A DNA stretch of 29,596 nucleotides from Nemertoderma westbladi. Taxonomy: Eukaryota > Xenacoelomorpha > Nemertodermatida > Nemertodermatidae. The number at the start of each line of letters is the position of its first letter. Position 1 is the stretch's first letter. Under the pieces are notes generated by a model. That model was not told the DNA's origin. It saw only the letters and a program-made list of their open reading frames with translations, and did not search any database. Both the position numbers and the translations under genes were made by a program. The stretch is from assembly GCA_032718475.1 (NCBI GenBank), contig JAUCBJ010000615.1, positions 1-29,596 of the forward strand. Reading direction: 5' to 3'. Shown one piece after another: positions 1-12,715 of the stretch.

Positions 1-2826
1 TTCACAAACTGCATATCACCATCATTCACAAACTGTATAGTATCATCATTCACAAACTGTATAGCATCATCATCCACTCACTGTATAGTATCATCATTCA
101 CAAACTGTATAGCACCATCATTCACAAACTGTATAGCACCATCATTTACAAACTGTATGGCACCATCATTCACAAACTGTATAGCACCATCATTCACAAA
201 CTGTATAGCAACATCATTCACAAACTGTATAGTATCATCATTCACAAACTGCATATCACCATCATTCTTAAACTGTATAGCACCATCATTCACAAACTGT
301 ATAGCAACATCATTCACAAACTGTATAGTATCATCATTCACAAACTGTATAGCACCATCATTCACAAACTGTATAGCACCATCAATCACAAACTGTATAG
401 CACCATCATTCACAAACTGTATAGCACCGTCAATCACAAACTGTATAGCACCATCATTTACAAACTGTATAGCACCATCATTCACAAACTGTATAGCACC
501 ATCAATCACAAACTGTATAGCACCATCATTCACAAACTGTATAGCACCGTCAATCACAAACTGTATAGCACCATCATTTACAAACTGTATGGCACCATCA
601 TTCACAAACTGTATAGCACCACCATTCACTCACTGTATGGCACCATCATTCACAAACTGTATAGCATCATCATCCACTCACTGTATAGTATCATCATTCA
701 CAAACTGTATAGCACCATCATTCACAAACTGTATAGCACCATCATTCACAAACTGTATAGCAACATCATTCACAAACTGTATAGTATCATCATTCACAAA
801 CTGTATAGCACCATCATTCACAAACTGTATAGCACCATCAATCACAAACTGTATAGCACCATCATTCACAAACTGTATAGCACCGTCAATCACAAACTGT
901 ATAGCACCATCATTTACAAACTGTATGGCACCATCATTCACAAACTGTATAGCACCACCATTCACTCACTGTATAGCACCATCATTCACAAACTGTATAG
1001 CACCGTCAATCACAAACTGTATAGCACCATCATTCACAAACTGTATAGCACCATCATTTACAAACTGTATAGCACCGTCAATCACAACACTCTATAGCAC
1101 GTGATTATTATATAACACCATTATTCAGTCACTGTATAGCGCCATCATTCACTCAATGTATAGCACCGTCATCCACTTAATGTATAGCACCATCATTCAC
1201 AAACTATATAGCACCATCATTCACAAACTGTATAGTATCATCATTCACAAACTGTATAGCACCATCATTCACAAACTGTATAGCACCATCAATCACAAAC
1301 TGTATAGCACCATCATTCACAAACTGTATAGCACCGTCAATCACAAACTGTATAGCACCATCATTTACAAACTGTATGGCACCATCATTCACAAACTGTA
1401 TAGCAACATCATTCACAAACTGTATAGTATCACCATTCACAAACTGTATAGCACCATCATTCACAAACTGTATAGCACCATCAATCACAAACTGTATAGC
1501 ACCATCATTCACAAACTGTATAGCACCGTCAATCACAAACTGTATAGCACCATCATTTACAAACTGTATAGCACCATCATTCACAAACTGTATAGCACCA
1601 TCAATCACAAACTGTATAGCACCATCATTCACAAACTGTATAGCACCGTCAATCACAAACTGTATAGCACCATCATTTACAAACTGTATGGCACCATCAT
1701 TCACAAACTGTATAGCACCACCATTCACTCACTGTATAGCACCATCATTCACAAACTGTATAGCACCGTCAATCACAAACTGTATAGCACCATCATTCAC
1801 AAACTGTATAGCACCATCATTTACAAACTGTATAGCACCGTCAATCACAACACTCTATAGCACGTGATTATTATATAACACCATTATTCAGTCACTGTAT
1901 AGCGCCATCATTCACTCAATGTATAGCACCGTCATCCACTTAATGTATAGCACCATCATTCACAAACTATATAGCACCATCATTCACAAACTGTATAGCA
2001 CCATCATTCACAAACTATATAGCACCGTCATTCACAAACTGTATAACACCATCATTCACTCACTGTATAGCACCATCATCTACTCACTGTATAGCACCAT
2101 CATTCACAAACTGTATAGCACCATCATTCACAAACTGTATAGCACCATCATTCACAAACTGTATAGCACCATCATTCACAAACTGTATAGCACCGTCATT
2201 CACAAACTGTATAACACCATCATTCACTCACTGTATAGCACCATCATCCACTCACTGTGTAGTATAGCACCATCATTCACAAACTGTATAGCACCATCAT
2301 TCACAAACTGTATAGCACCGTCATTCACAAACTGTATAGCACCGTCAATCACAGCACTCTATAGCACGTGATTATTATATAACACCATCATTCACAAACT
2401 GTATAGCACCATCATTCACAAACTGTATAGCCCCATCATTTACAAACTGTATATCACCATCATTCACAAACTGTATAGCACCATATTCACAAACTGTATG
2501 GCACCATCATTCACAACCTGTATAGCACCATCATTCACAAACAGTATAGCACCATCATTCACAAACTGTATAGCACCATCATTCATAAACTGTCACAAAG
2601 TGTCATTCACAAACTGTATAGCACCACCATTCACTCACTGTATAGCACCATCATTCACAACCTGTATAGCACCTTCATTCACAAACTGTATAGCACCATC
2701 ATTCGCAAACTGTATAGCACCATCATTCATAAACTGTCACAAAGTGTCATTCACAAACTGTATAGCACCATTATTCACAACCTGTATAGCACCATCATTC
2801 ATAAACTGTATAGCACCATCATTCTC
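1..2826. repeat. 24-bp minisatellite array with higher-order structure
   Basis: Over a hundred tandem copies of a 24-bp unit starting TATAGCACC and ending CACAAACTG. Variants swap CATCATTC for CGTCAATC, CATCATTT or CACCATTC, or replace ACAAACTG with ACTCACTG. Because 24 is a multiple of three and the unit lacks stops in several frames, both strands stay open for long stretches (8-residue periods such as IAPSFTNC on plus and GAIQFVND on minus). I read these as satellite frames, not proteins. The array runs off the left edge. Its right end is more diverged: a variant with CACAAAGTGTC recurs at 2581 and 2725, exactly six units apart. Confidence 0.95.
1081..1995. repeat. Higher-order repeat junction blocks in the minisatellite
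   Basis: A non-canonical block containing CTCTATAGCACGTGATTA, followed by CACTGTATAGCGCC and a run of ACTCAATG/ACTTAATG variants, occurs at 1081-1232 and again at 1844-1995. The CACGTG landmarks are at 1098 and 1861, so the higher-order period is 763 bp. A third, shorter version has its landmark at 2365. The units between the blocks also follow the same order of variants, so the array grew by duplicating ~0.76-kb segments as well as single units. Confidence 0.85.
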
Positions 2827-5193
2827 GGTTCGTGTTGCAGTCAGTATTTATGAATTTTAATTTTCTGTATCAACCAATAAATGTTGGTAGTATATATTTT
2901 TGTGAAATTTCTTTTAGGTGCGGTGATCACTATTATACACAGGAAAGAAACCCTTACAAATCTTTGTTTTTAGTTAATTGAACTGAATGCATGAATGGTT
3001 CAATTAAAAATGACTTTAAATCAGGGTAATTATACAGAAACGGGAACTAGCTAACAAGCTAATCAAACATCTTGGCTGAGTTAACAAAGATTAATCGTTA
3101 CTGTAAATATATGTTTTATTGATAATTGGGCCATAACATTCCAGACACGTTCAAAGTGAATTATACCATATCGGATTTAGTAAATACTTAACCAGCCTTG
3201 ACAATAAATACTATCTCGCATATATCCAATATCACATCTATTTATACAATATCAACATTGTTTTACGTTTTACTTAACTCAAGTAGGTGCGTGTACTTTA
3301 GTAGCCTAAACTGGTATTTGTAGTTATAACTGGCAATATTTCAACATAAATACAAGGAAGGGCCTTACATGCGATTTATCTTCTAAAGATTTAATTTACA
3401 AAGGGTTATCTAATCTAAGCGATATGATTATGATACGAATGGATTTAATTTACAGTATCAAACATTTAACTAACATACCGTTAGTTTATAAGCTAGTTAG
3501 GTGAGTGTAGTTTACATTTTTGATCTTACATCAGTGGATGATTAATACCAAATCATGATCTAATGCGATTAGTCCTGATTATTGACTATACACATTGACA
3601 ATACACATATACATTGCACTATTTTGTGAGTATTTTGTTGAATATCACTAATGCTGTAGGAGTTAAGTCCATTTTACCAGCACCAATATTTGCTAGCAAT
3701 CGGTGAGTGTTGATTTAAACTAATTCGAGTTGAACCACAATGGATGGTGCCATAAAGATGATCAATGGTTAATTGTATTCGCAATTGTTGATATTGTTGG
3801 TATGGAGACCATTTTTAGAATCTAGAGGTCGTGGTGAGCTAAAAAGTACATAATAATTTTATTTATTACATGGGAAAAAAGTATAAATTTATTTCACTAT
3901 TCTTGAGGCATCTTATTTACCGAGCGTCATCGAGGTTAATAAAGGGTCGAGACAATATTGAAAAAATAATGTTCTAAGTTTTTTTTCCTATGTAATACGT
4001 AATTTTATTCTTAAATTGGTACTTTTTTGTTGCTTGTAATTCTTTAATAAAACGTACAGCCATATAGTGGTACAAATAAATTGAACTATAGTATTTTACT
4101 ATATTGGTTCCATAGTTACTGCAATTCAAATTTTTGTATCCTTCAACTCCTGATGCCTCAATGTTAAATAATTTAGTGTTCTAGAATATTTATTAAGCAA
4201 CTAGAGAGCCGCTTAACAACATAAACAAATATTGGATAGTGAAATCCGTTTTGGAGTACGCCTTGCAGATATTAAAGTTGCCATAACTTTTGAGTGCGTG
4301 CATGGATTTTGGTCAAACTATATATATTATGTATCCTAAATTTTTTTTAATCGATGAATATTGCCGGACACTGCAATAGTAGAACCAATCAGTCTGTGTA
4401 TGGTATTGTTCTAAGGAAAAGGAGTGATGGAGGTGGGTGGGGGAGATATATAGTTAACTCAGGTTCAACGAAGGGCGGGTTATGATATCGGTTTTCGGCT
4501 GTAAATCTGGATGAAACAATGTGAATAAATCTAACATCATTATATTTTTGTAATTAGTCAAATTTAAAGGAATTTCATTGTAAAGGGGAATACTGATTCT
4601 GTTCTGTTAAGAATAGATTCGTTATCTGTGGCCATCGACCCATGTTCTATGTGGTTGAGAGGAAAAAATAAGAATAAGCTGGTTTTACATATAATTAATT
4701 AATGGAAGTGAATGATTTACTATTCACCAAACCCTATTAATTTAATCCTGAAATCCGATTAATTATGCACCCGGATATCTTTATGCACCAGGATCTCTTT
4801 GATTTGAACTCAACTGAATTTATTTGGAATTACGAATGGTCCGAAGGTAATACGGAATTTCGGATTTCATAAATGAACCTTGATAAGTACAATTATTTCA
4901 CATGGCTATCCGAAATTTCAGGATATTATAACTGTTATGGATGGGGATGGGCGCAGATTACAAGAGAGTTCATGGCGTACAGATTAAATTGGTTAATAGA
5001 TCCAGCGGGAATTTAAATTTCACATGTTTCTGCCCCAGGCCTACTATTATTGGTACCGGTACCGTACAAAATTAAATAAGAAATATGCGTTACCAGGAAC
5101 CTATATAAATACCATTTATAAACCAAACCATATTAACCGGTAGTTCGGTGGCATATGTTTTGATATATAGGTTTTTTTCCATTTTGGATGTTT
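2827..5193. other. AT-rich intergenic stretch, no gene seen
   Basis: Unique-looking AT-rich DNA between the minisatellite and the first foldback element. I see no long frame, no cysteine-rich exon, no tRNA-like boxes and no clear terminal repeats. Isolated splice-like signals occur (for example a pyrimidine tract and AG near 2928), but no open stretch with recognisable content follows them. Confidence 0.6.
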
Positions 5194-5202
5194 GTTCTTA
5201 CA

Positions 5203-6033
5203 GGATAGGTCTAATTAAGGACAATACTGTTGTATTGAGGACAACAGTCAAAAAGACCTACTAACTGTTAGAAAAATTCACCAACAGTCAGAAAACAGTC
5301 CCAGATAGTCTACCAACAGTCAAGGGCTTAAAAAATTTCCGATTATCAAAAGGGGTTAATTATCTAAAATCGATAATCAAAATCAATAATCAAAATCAAT
5401 AATCAATTAATTATTAACTTATTGAATATTATTGTCTGTACCATTAGCGATGTCTGCATTTTATCAACATTTTACAAACAGACCAATTTAATTATTTAAA
5501 TTTACATTTTGTTGCCAATTTCGAAAATGTTGATGTGGCTCTGTGCGAATTTTGAGCCGATGTGAGGCGAAAATGTGAAACTTGTACGGCGGCGCGCACC
5601 CGATAAGTATTCGATTCCAACAAGGGGGGAGGGGGGGGGGGGGGGGGTTGTTCAGCCCCCCCCCCCAAATAATGTATGACATGCCCCTTTCGAAATTCAA
5701 GAACACAAGTCAACAAGCACAAGTCAACACACTGAGGAATAAATTGCGACAGACTGTTATTTGTTGTTGATGTGAGAGACGACTGTTAATAGATGCCCAC
5801 GACTCTGGGACTGTACCAGAGGGGTGGCGGCCGTCGGTACCGGTGGGGTAGAAGAAAAAATGGTTTCTGTACCTCTAATTTTATGGAAAGTTATAGCCAA
5901 AGTTATGGCTATTAGCTGATATTACTTTGATCTGGGGCTGTTTTCTGACTGTTGGTGAGTTTTTCTAACAGTTGGTAGGTCTTTTTGACTGTTGTCCTCA
6001 ATACAACAGTGTTGTCCTTAATTAGACCTATCC
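5203..6033. mobile_element. Foldback DNA transposon, Mutator-like, 9-bp target duplication
   Basis: The inverted ends are 5203-5306 and 5930-6033, 104 bp each, starting GGATAGGTCTAATTAAGG, with about four mismatches. The element is flanked by the identical 9-mer GTTCTTACA at 5194-5202 and 6034-6042. Long inverted ends plus a 9-bp duplication are the usual signature of Mutator-like elements, though some other superfamilies also give 8-10 bp. The ends contain repeated CAACAGTC motifs and a short internal inverted pair (ACTGTTGT and ACAACAGT). The ~620-bp interior encodes no transposase; it holds a long G tract (5623-5647), a facing C tract and short TAATCAAAATCAA repeats. Non-autonomous. Confidence 0.85.
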
Positions 6034-6042
6034 GTTCTTACA

Positions 6043-6852
6043 TCATCATCTCAGGGCTCCATGAAAAGATTTTAGACAGTAAAGAAGAGTTTTAGACAGA
6101 GTAAAGAAACCGTTAGATAGTTAAGGAGTGTTCAATCTTTGGAGTTGACAGACCAATCTGGAACCATACGGAAATAGTTATATGAATAGCACTGGGCCAA
6201 GTAACCAGGATTCCGGTCTCAGGAGGGTTGAACGTGATGACGACCCTTCAATCAACTTAATGGGTCAATCAAATGTTCTAGAATGAATTTTATTTTTAAA
6301 AATTTTTTTTTGAATCAACTAGAACTATACATTATCGAAATAAAGACTAACCAAACTAATTAGTATAAAAAATTAGGGAGGGGGTGTGCCCAAAATATAC
6401 AGTTAGTACCCTGATTGGTTGCGTGCTGTACAATTTGATCCTGTTTTAGACTGCCTAGAATGTGGCATAGACAAACGGGGACAGCCAGTCCTGCTGATTT
6501 TACACTCATATTTTTTTATACTGACAAGACTAAAGACTATTAACCATCTAATCACTAAATTGCATGAACACCCATAAACTGATTAAATATTAAATCTTTA
6601 ATCAATAAAAGTTAATTACTAACAAAGTCTCCAATAAATGCAATAGTATACGTGGGATTGAGTGACGTTTATTCATCAGCAGACAAAAATAATTGGAGAT
6701 TTACAGTAATTTTTACAACCTTAAGCCGAAACAATCTAATAATAACAACAAGTCTAAAATGTTTTCACTTCAATAGGTAAAGTAAATTTTACAATGTGAA
6801 ATATAATTAATTAATATGAAGTTTTAATAATTTTTCCAAAACTATTTATTGT
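6043..6852. other. AT-rich spacer, no gene seen
   Basis: AT-rich DNA between two DNA transposons. No coding exon, RNA gene or terminal repeats could be recognised. Short A and T tracts are frequent. Confidence 0.55.
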
Positions 6853-6856
6853 TTAA

Positions 6857-8418
6857 CCCTATTAGTACCGGGCTATAAAATGTTGTACAAATACCGGGAG
6901 GGGGTCATATTGACCCCCCCCCCTAAAATCTACAAATATTTACGAAAACGTCTGATTTTTTGTTTGTAAGTAGGTATCACTAGTCTGGATCCGACCGAAA
7001 AAAAATTTTTTCGAAAAAATGTACTGGGGTGCTTATATTGCAGCACCAAAATTACAAGTAGTGCACAATTTTCACCAAATTTGAAAGTTGCATTTTCGGC
7101 TAATTTTTTTTCAATACAGGTTTTCTGGGGTGCAAAATACATTGGAAAATATTAAAAAATGATATGATTACTATAAATGGCTGTTTAGTCTTCTCTGCGT
7201 AGGAATAAAATGAAAAAAACAAGTAACCAGCACTTTTCAGTTAGAACACAAAATTTTTAATTCACTTATACGATGCTATAAATTCACATTTTCAGGTTTT
7301 CGAGGGCGCTGATTCTATTGGAATACATTTCTAATATGCTAGATCATTGCTACTTGTATTTTTCGGCGTAATTTGGCAAATTTTGGTGCTAGCACCAAAT
7401 TTCGTACCCATCACCAAAAAGTACAAGTTTGCGATGTCCAGTGCTGTTTTTATTGATTCCATCGGATTCAGGACCCTCATAAACCCGTATAACACAAGAA
7501 ACAAGGTGATACTATCTAACTTATCAATTTGCATATTTTCCAAAATTTGGTGCTGGCATAACAATTTTCACCCACCGGCGAAAAATACAAGTTTGAGAAC
7601 TCTTATGAAATTTTTACTGATTCCATTGAATTCAGAACCATCACAAACCCGTATAACGCAAGAAACAAGGTGACACAATCAATTGATATATTTGATGGTT
7701 TTCAAAATTTGGTGCTAGCACCACATTTTGCACCCACATCCGAAAAATACAAGTTTGAGATGTCTAGTTCGATAATTATATTTTCCATTGAATTCAGAAC
7801 AGCCATAAACCTCTAAAACGCAAGAAATAAATTCTCACAAGCAATTTTATCTATTGAATGGATTTTCAAAATTTCGTGCCAGCACCAAAATTTGCACACA
7901 GCACCGAAAAATACAAGTTTGATACGCTTGGTGCAACTCGTATATATTTCATCGAATCCAGAATCCCAAAAAACCCCAATTGCGTAAAAAACAAGTTTCA
8001 AACGATCAATTTACAAAATTTACTTATTTCAAAATTTGGTGCTGGCACCAAAATTTGGCACCCACCGAAAAAAACAAGTTTGAAATTTCTAAATCAATTT
8101 ATATGAATTCCATCAAATTTCTAACACCAAAAAACCGGTGTAAATCAAAAATAGAGATGTTACAATTCATATTTAATGAAATGTAAATTTCAAAAAACGT
8201 CTCAAAAAAAGTGCCAAAAGTAGGGTTAAAAAATGGTGCTATAACTCGAAAAGTACCTAATATTTTTGAAAACGGTTTTCACTACTAGGAAGACAATAGA
8301 TTTTTAGGAAAAGTCATAAAATTTCAGATTCCCAACTGCGTTTGTTTCAGAATTATAATAAAAAAAACCACGGGGGGGGGGGGTCATATTGACCCCCCCC
8401 CCCCCGGGTTTAATAGGG
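6857..8418. mobile_element. piggyBac-like non-autonomous element with TTAA duplication
   Basis: The left end reads TTAA then CCCTATTAGTACCGGG (TTAA at 6853-6856). The right end, reversed, reads TTAA then CCCTATTAAACCCGGG (TTAA at 8419-8422). An end beginning CCC next to a duplicated TTAA is the hallmark of the piggyBac superfamily. Just inside each end lies the same hairpin, GGGGGTCATATTGACCCCC, extended by longer G/C tracts on the right. The interior has no transposase frame; the 60-108-residue frames there lie across tandem repeats in several frames and strands and are not credible proteins. Its 1,562 bp are mostly filled by the ~163-bp repeats annotated separately. Confidence 0.8.
7330..8130. 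repeat. Five-copy ~163-bp tandem repeat inside the piggyBac-like element
   Basis: Diverged tandem units share the landmarks AATTTGGTGCTAGCACC and AATACAAGTTTG, then a TTCCATTGAATTCAGAAC-like segment. The GGTGCT landmark (CGTGCC in the fourth copy) falls at 7385, 7549, 7711, 7875 and 8038, giving spacings of 162-164 bp. TTTGGTGCTAGCACCAAA makes a small perfect palindrome in the first unit and is partly kept in the others. The copies differ at many positions, so the expansion is old. Confidence 0.85.
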
Positions 8419-8422
8419 TTAA

Positions 8423-9242
8423 AACAACGTTTGAATTTTCCAACGCATAATAAATACGATATGTTAAGTTATTTACAATGTTATCTTGCTATTGGCCAAC
8501 GGGTTATCGGCATTAGATAGAGAGAGATAAATCGCTCTACCGAGTTGTACCAAACAAAATGAAATGTGTCAAAATATGGGTAAACATTGAAACAATCTTA
8601 ATGTATAATAATACCACCCAACCTTATTCGTTACTTTGCCTCGAATGATACTGCATTATACTTATTTAGGGTTATTGTTTGCTTTGAGTTGTTCATTATT
8701 TCCTAGTTGCCAGCTATCTGCCATTGTCTGTCAGTCAATTTTGGAATTGGCAATGTATATCATTAAAACATTAAATAATAATTGTTATTATAATTCGATC
8801 ACACCTGGACACCAAAGATGAATTTGATAAATTTATTGTACTCAAAGAAAAAATATAAATGGTATACGGCTAAATGTGCTTTTCACCATTTCAATGGTGA
8901 AAATAATATGGTTATAATTGATAGACTAATAATTATTATAATATTAATATATTATTTATAATTTGCGCTATTAAATTAAATTACAGATGATGGATGAATA
9001 ATGGTATATCCAAAAATTAGCAAATAGCAATTTTTTAAGAAACTAAGTTTTGTATATATTTATTTATAGACATATTTATTACTATATATAAAATAATTTT
9101 TAGGATAATTTTAAATTTGATTATAAATTATTATAATTAATTATATTTATAATTATTTTTGTTCTAGAATGCATTGTTGCCCATTTCATAAGCGCTACTA
9201 TTTCGATTGATAAATGTCATGTAATAATCATATGTGTAATGA
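8423..9242. other. AT-rich stretch upstream of the LDLa gene's first exon
   Basis: Very AT-rich DNA without a recognisable gene. Near its end a TTTTTGTTCTAG tract (9156-9167) could be a 3' splice site, so the signal-peptide exon may begin there with an untranslated part. A short upstream frame starts at 9169 and closes within 50 bases. No TATA box or initiator is convincing. Confidence 0.4.
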
Positions 9243-9254
9243 ATGAATGACAAA

Positions 9255-9336
9255 ATGGTAAACTTATGGAAAACAGTTATCGTCATGGTTTCAATTACAT
9301 ATTGTTTGTGTCTAGGATTGGATGAATTCATATTTG
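9255..9336 (+). CDS. Signal-peptide exon of a putative secreted LDLa protein (exon 1)
   Basis: The 27 codons read MVNLWKTVIVMVSITYCLCL followed by GLDEFIF. A short basic start, a hydrophobic core (residues 7-20) and a small-residue region form a typical signal peptide, so the protein should be secreted or anchored outside the cell. The exon ends in TTTG followed by GTAAGT at 9337-9342, an excellent donor, leaving one base of the last codon (phase 1). That is exactly the phase needed by the LDLa exon at 18231. I chose ATG 9255 for its context (A at -3, G at +4). An in-frame ATG at 9243, directly after an in-frame TGA at 9240-9242, would add four residues. The join to the LDLa exon is inferred from phase and order only; the intron would be about 8.9 kb. 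Confidence 0.5.
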
Positions 9337-9342
9337 GTAAGT

Positions 9343-10066
9343 TCAAACATTTTAATTTTTATTAATGCGCAATAAAATGAATTACATTCAGTAAGTATTT
9401 TGGTATTTATTTCATAAATGCACGGAGAACTTCACGAATTCCTCTCATTGTACTTTTGGGTACAGTAGGATGGTTTATGGGTAACACTTCGGAAGTACGA
9501 CAGCTGGGCAGATAATCGAATAAAGATTGTCACACATATCGATAACTAAAAATACGATTTCAATATTTGTAAAACACTCGTCTGAATTTGTGACCAAACT
9601 AATGAAGACTCTAAATTACTTATTATAATATTAATATAATATATATATAAGTAGTAATAATATTACCGGTATATGGAATACAATCATTAATTGGTAGTAA
9701 TACCGAGATTGCAAAAATCTTTGCTATAATCCTTGAAAAAATATGGACATTGACATTGTTCTGTTTCATGTAGATTATAAACTGATATCAGATTCGGAAC
9801 CACCATAAAATTCTACACTGGAAAAATCAAACTGGTAAAATTAGTATTTGTTTTCTCTGTAATAAATTTTTTTTTCCAGGAATATGACACATAGATTTTA
9901 GATTTGATAATTATCTGCATGTGTGTCAATGTCAGTGTCCTGACGTCATCCTATTGTTCTGAATGAAATATCTGTCTGTACTACATATGTAGCTAGTTGT
10001 TGTATAGTTAATTAATTCCTGTTTCATGGTTCCTCTATTGACTTCTCAGTTATCATCCTCACACAT
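9343..10066. other. Intronic AT-rich stretch, no element recognised
   Basis: Start of the presumed first intron of the LDLa gene. It contains an AT-rich inverted region around 9615-9655 (TATTATAATATTAATATAAT) but no exon, tRNA-like sequence or transposon end that I can support. Confidence 0.4.
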
Positions 10067-10478
10067 AAGTTTAAGTTTAAGTTTATTGTTATTTATAGGA
10101 AAATGTTATAATTAGAACCATCACCAAAGCACAGTTTAGTTGTAATGGAATAAAAAGAAAATGTGTATGCAGTGTGCGAGGCGGTGGGTTGGTAAGGGTT
10201 GCAGCAATAGCCAGGCTAGTCGAGGCTGCCAACCGACCAAGGGTAAATGTACTGTATATGTAACTAAGTATTATATATTTGAAAAAAGATAAAATAAGAA
10301 CTGTTATAAACCTTTAATAATTGTTGATCAGGATCACAAGGAAATATAATAATTTAATTAACCATTTTACAATACACTGTAGTGAAGAAACAGTCCAGTC
10401 GCAGTGTATGTGAGAAGGAAATATAATAAGATAGAGCCAGACATATAGGGAGATATTGTGTAATGTATTATTATGACG

Positions 10479-12715
10479 TTACGTCATGTGTTCAAATAGG
10501 TATGTTTTAAATTGACGTTTAAATGAAAATTTAGATTTGCTAATAATTAGACTAGAGGGGAGACTGTTCCACAATACTGGCCCAGTGACTGATAATCCTT
10601 GGTGTGCTACATTGAGACGGGTTAACGGTACTACGAATTTGCCTAAAGTAGATGAACGGGTGTTATATAAATGAATATCAGACAATTTAGTAAAAAAATT
10701 TGAAAGAGGGTGATTATTAGAAGATTTTGATATATCGTACATTAACTGGCCTAATTGTAATTCAAATATAGATTCGATTGGCAAAACATTTAGTGATTTG
10801 TAAAGTGGCACAGAGTGAGCCCGGTAGTCACTAAATGTTATGCAACGCAAGATTTTATTAACTTTAATTCTTAGTGGACGTGTTATTGATTTGCAGGCAG
10901 TACCCCAAGCAAGAATTCCATAAGTGATGTAAGGATTAATTAATGTATAATACAGCGTACGTAAAATTTGGCTTGGGAAAAAGTGTCTTAATTTATAAAA
11001 AAGTCCGGAGGATCTAGATATTTTTTTAAGGATGTAATTTATATGCGTTTTCCAGCTCAAATTGTCATCGATAAAGATACCTAAGTACTTAGTGCTATTT
11101 ACCTTAGTAATTTCATTGGCTTTAATTTTAACTTTCGGTAGTCCAAGACAGTTTTTGTTACTAAAAATAGAGTATTCTGTTTTACTAAGATTAAGTGATA
11201 ATGAGTTGTCTATAAGCCAGTCCGAAATTTTTTCCAGTTCAGTGTTTGTGTTGTTAATCAATAAATTTAAGTCTGAATTGAAGCCCAGTAACGTCGTATC
11301 GTCGGCAAATAAAGTTGTCAAAAATTTGGATGCGTCCGGTAAGTCGTTCACATATAAAAGAAACAGCAATGGTGAAAGGACTGAACCCTGGGGCGTTCCG
11401 CAGGTTACCGGAAGAGTGGGTGAGATTACGCCATTTAAGGATACTGATTGTGTACGGTCTGTTAGAAAACTCCTAAGTAAAGTCTGGGGGGTGCCTCGAA
11501 TTCCGTAAGATTCTAATTTTTTAAATAAGGTAGAGTGGTTCAGCGTATCAAACGCTTTTTTTAAATCTAGATAAATTGCGCAGATAGATTCTTTTGAGTC
11601 AAGGTGAAATCTAATTTTTTCTGTAACCGTTAGAATAGCCGAAGCCGTAGAAATCCTCTTTCGAAAACCGAATTGTGATGCAGTCAAAATACAGAAACGA
11701 TCTAAATAAGATTGAAGCTGTGAGTATATAACCTGTTCTAGAATTTTTGTAAAAACTGGCAATAATGATATTGGCCTATAGTTATTAGAATCTAGTGGAT
11801 CACCCCCCTTAAAACATGGGATTATTTTAGATTGTTTAAGAGAAACTGGATAATGACCTGTTGTGATACATAGGTTAAATAAATATGCTAGATGAGGTGC
11901 AATGTGTTCAGCAGCAATTTTTAATAATTTACTGGGAAAGTTGTCATTAGTAGCGCTGTTTTCATTTATTTGTAAAAGTAGGTAGTGAATTTCAGCTACA
12001 GAAGTTTCAATAAGAGTAAATGAATTCGAGTGTCGATGGTTAATGTGGCGGGTAGGGCATCGGTTAGATCGGGGTATTGTACTGGCAAGTTTTGGTCCAA
12101 TAGTTGAAAAATGTTCGTTGAAAATAGATGCTATTTTATGGGGATCAGACGTTATTTTTGCCCCTACTTCTGTTCTGAAAGCAATTTTGGTAGGGCTTAG
12201 GGATTTCTTATTTTTGTGTAATACAGAGTTAATTACAGACCACGTCTTGCGCATATTTCCTTTGTTTTTTAAAAATTCTTGATTATAGAATGATTTTTCA
12301 GCGGCTCTGATTACAGTCGTTAAATTATTACGATATGTTTTATAGGCTTTTTGGGTTTCAGAACACGGTGATTTAATATATTTTTCATATAATTTATTTT
12401 TTTTAGAAATTGATTTAATTAGCAAAGGAGTTAGCCATGGTTTGCGTGCAATTTTTCTTTTTGTAATTATTTTTTTAGGTAAGTGTTTTTGGCATAATTG
12501 ATCAAAAGAATTGTAAAAAGTGTCGAATTTTTTATCTGTCGGTATATTATGGGATCGGTAAGCTGCGAGAGGTGGTAATGAAAGGTCGAGCAAAAAACTA
12601 TTTAAGTTAAATTTGCTATAATCATAGCACATTTTAGTATTGGGTTGTTTGAAAAAAGCAGAATAATTATGAAATAACGCAAATGTTCCAAGGTGGTCTG
12701 TTGTGCCAATTTCTG
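10479..12715 (-). pseudogene. LINE reverse transcriptase part
   Basis: This continues the endonuclease frame after the frameshift; homology resumes at SEIGTTDHLG. The open frame formally extends to 12797, but its first ~27 residues are out-of-frame endonuclease sequence, so there is no separate start codon to believe. Counting from 12797, the RT motifs are RPISLLP (about 341-347), QFGFRK (about 375), DLKKAFDTLNH (about 411-421), GTPQGSVLSPLLF (about 467-479) and the catalytic FADD (about 497-500), followed by a thumb and connection region to a stop at 10479. A basic PWLTPLLIKSISKKNKLY segment precedes the RT, as usual in CR1/L2 elements. All catalytic residues I can check are kept. The protein would be active only if the 8-base run is really 7, or if frameshifting occurs. 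Confidence 0.88.

Noticed and set aside
1-2826. CRISPR-like array
   Set aside because: Units are directly tandem with no unique spacers, and the setting is an animal genome.
78-2860. Long open frames with 8-residue repeats on both strands (for example 157-1104 plus and 78-629 minus) as repeat proteins
   Set aside because: They exist in several frames and both strands because the 24-bp unit has no stops. There is no signal peptide, start context or splice structure.
6662-6690. TCATCAG as a further hammerhead core on the minus strand
   Set aside because: There is no GAAA at the right distance and no flanking complementary strands.
7331-8186. Small proteins of 62-108 residues in the piggyBac-like element
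   Set aside because: They overlap on both strands, fall across diverged tandem repeats, and show no domain.
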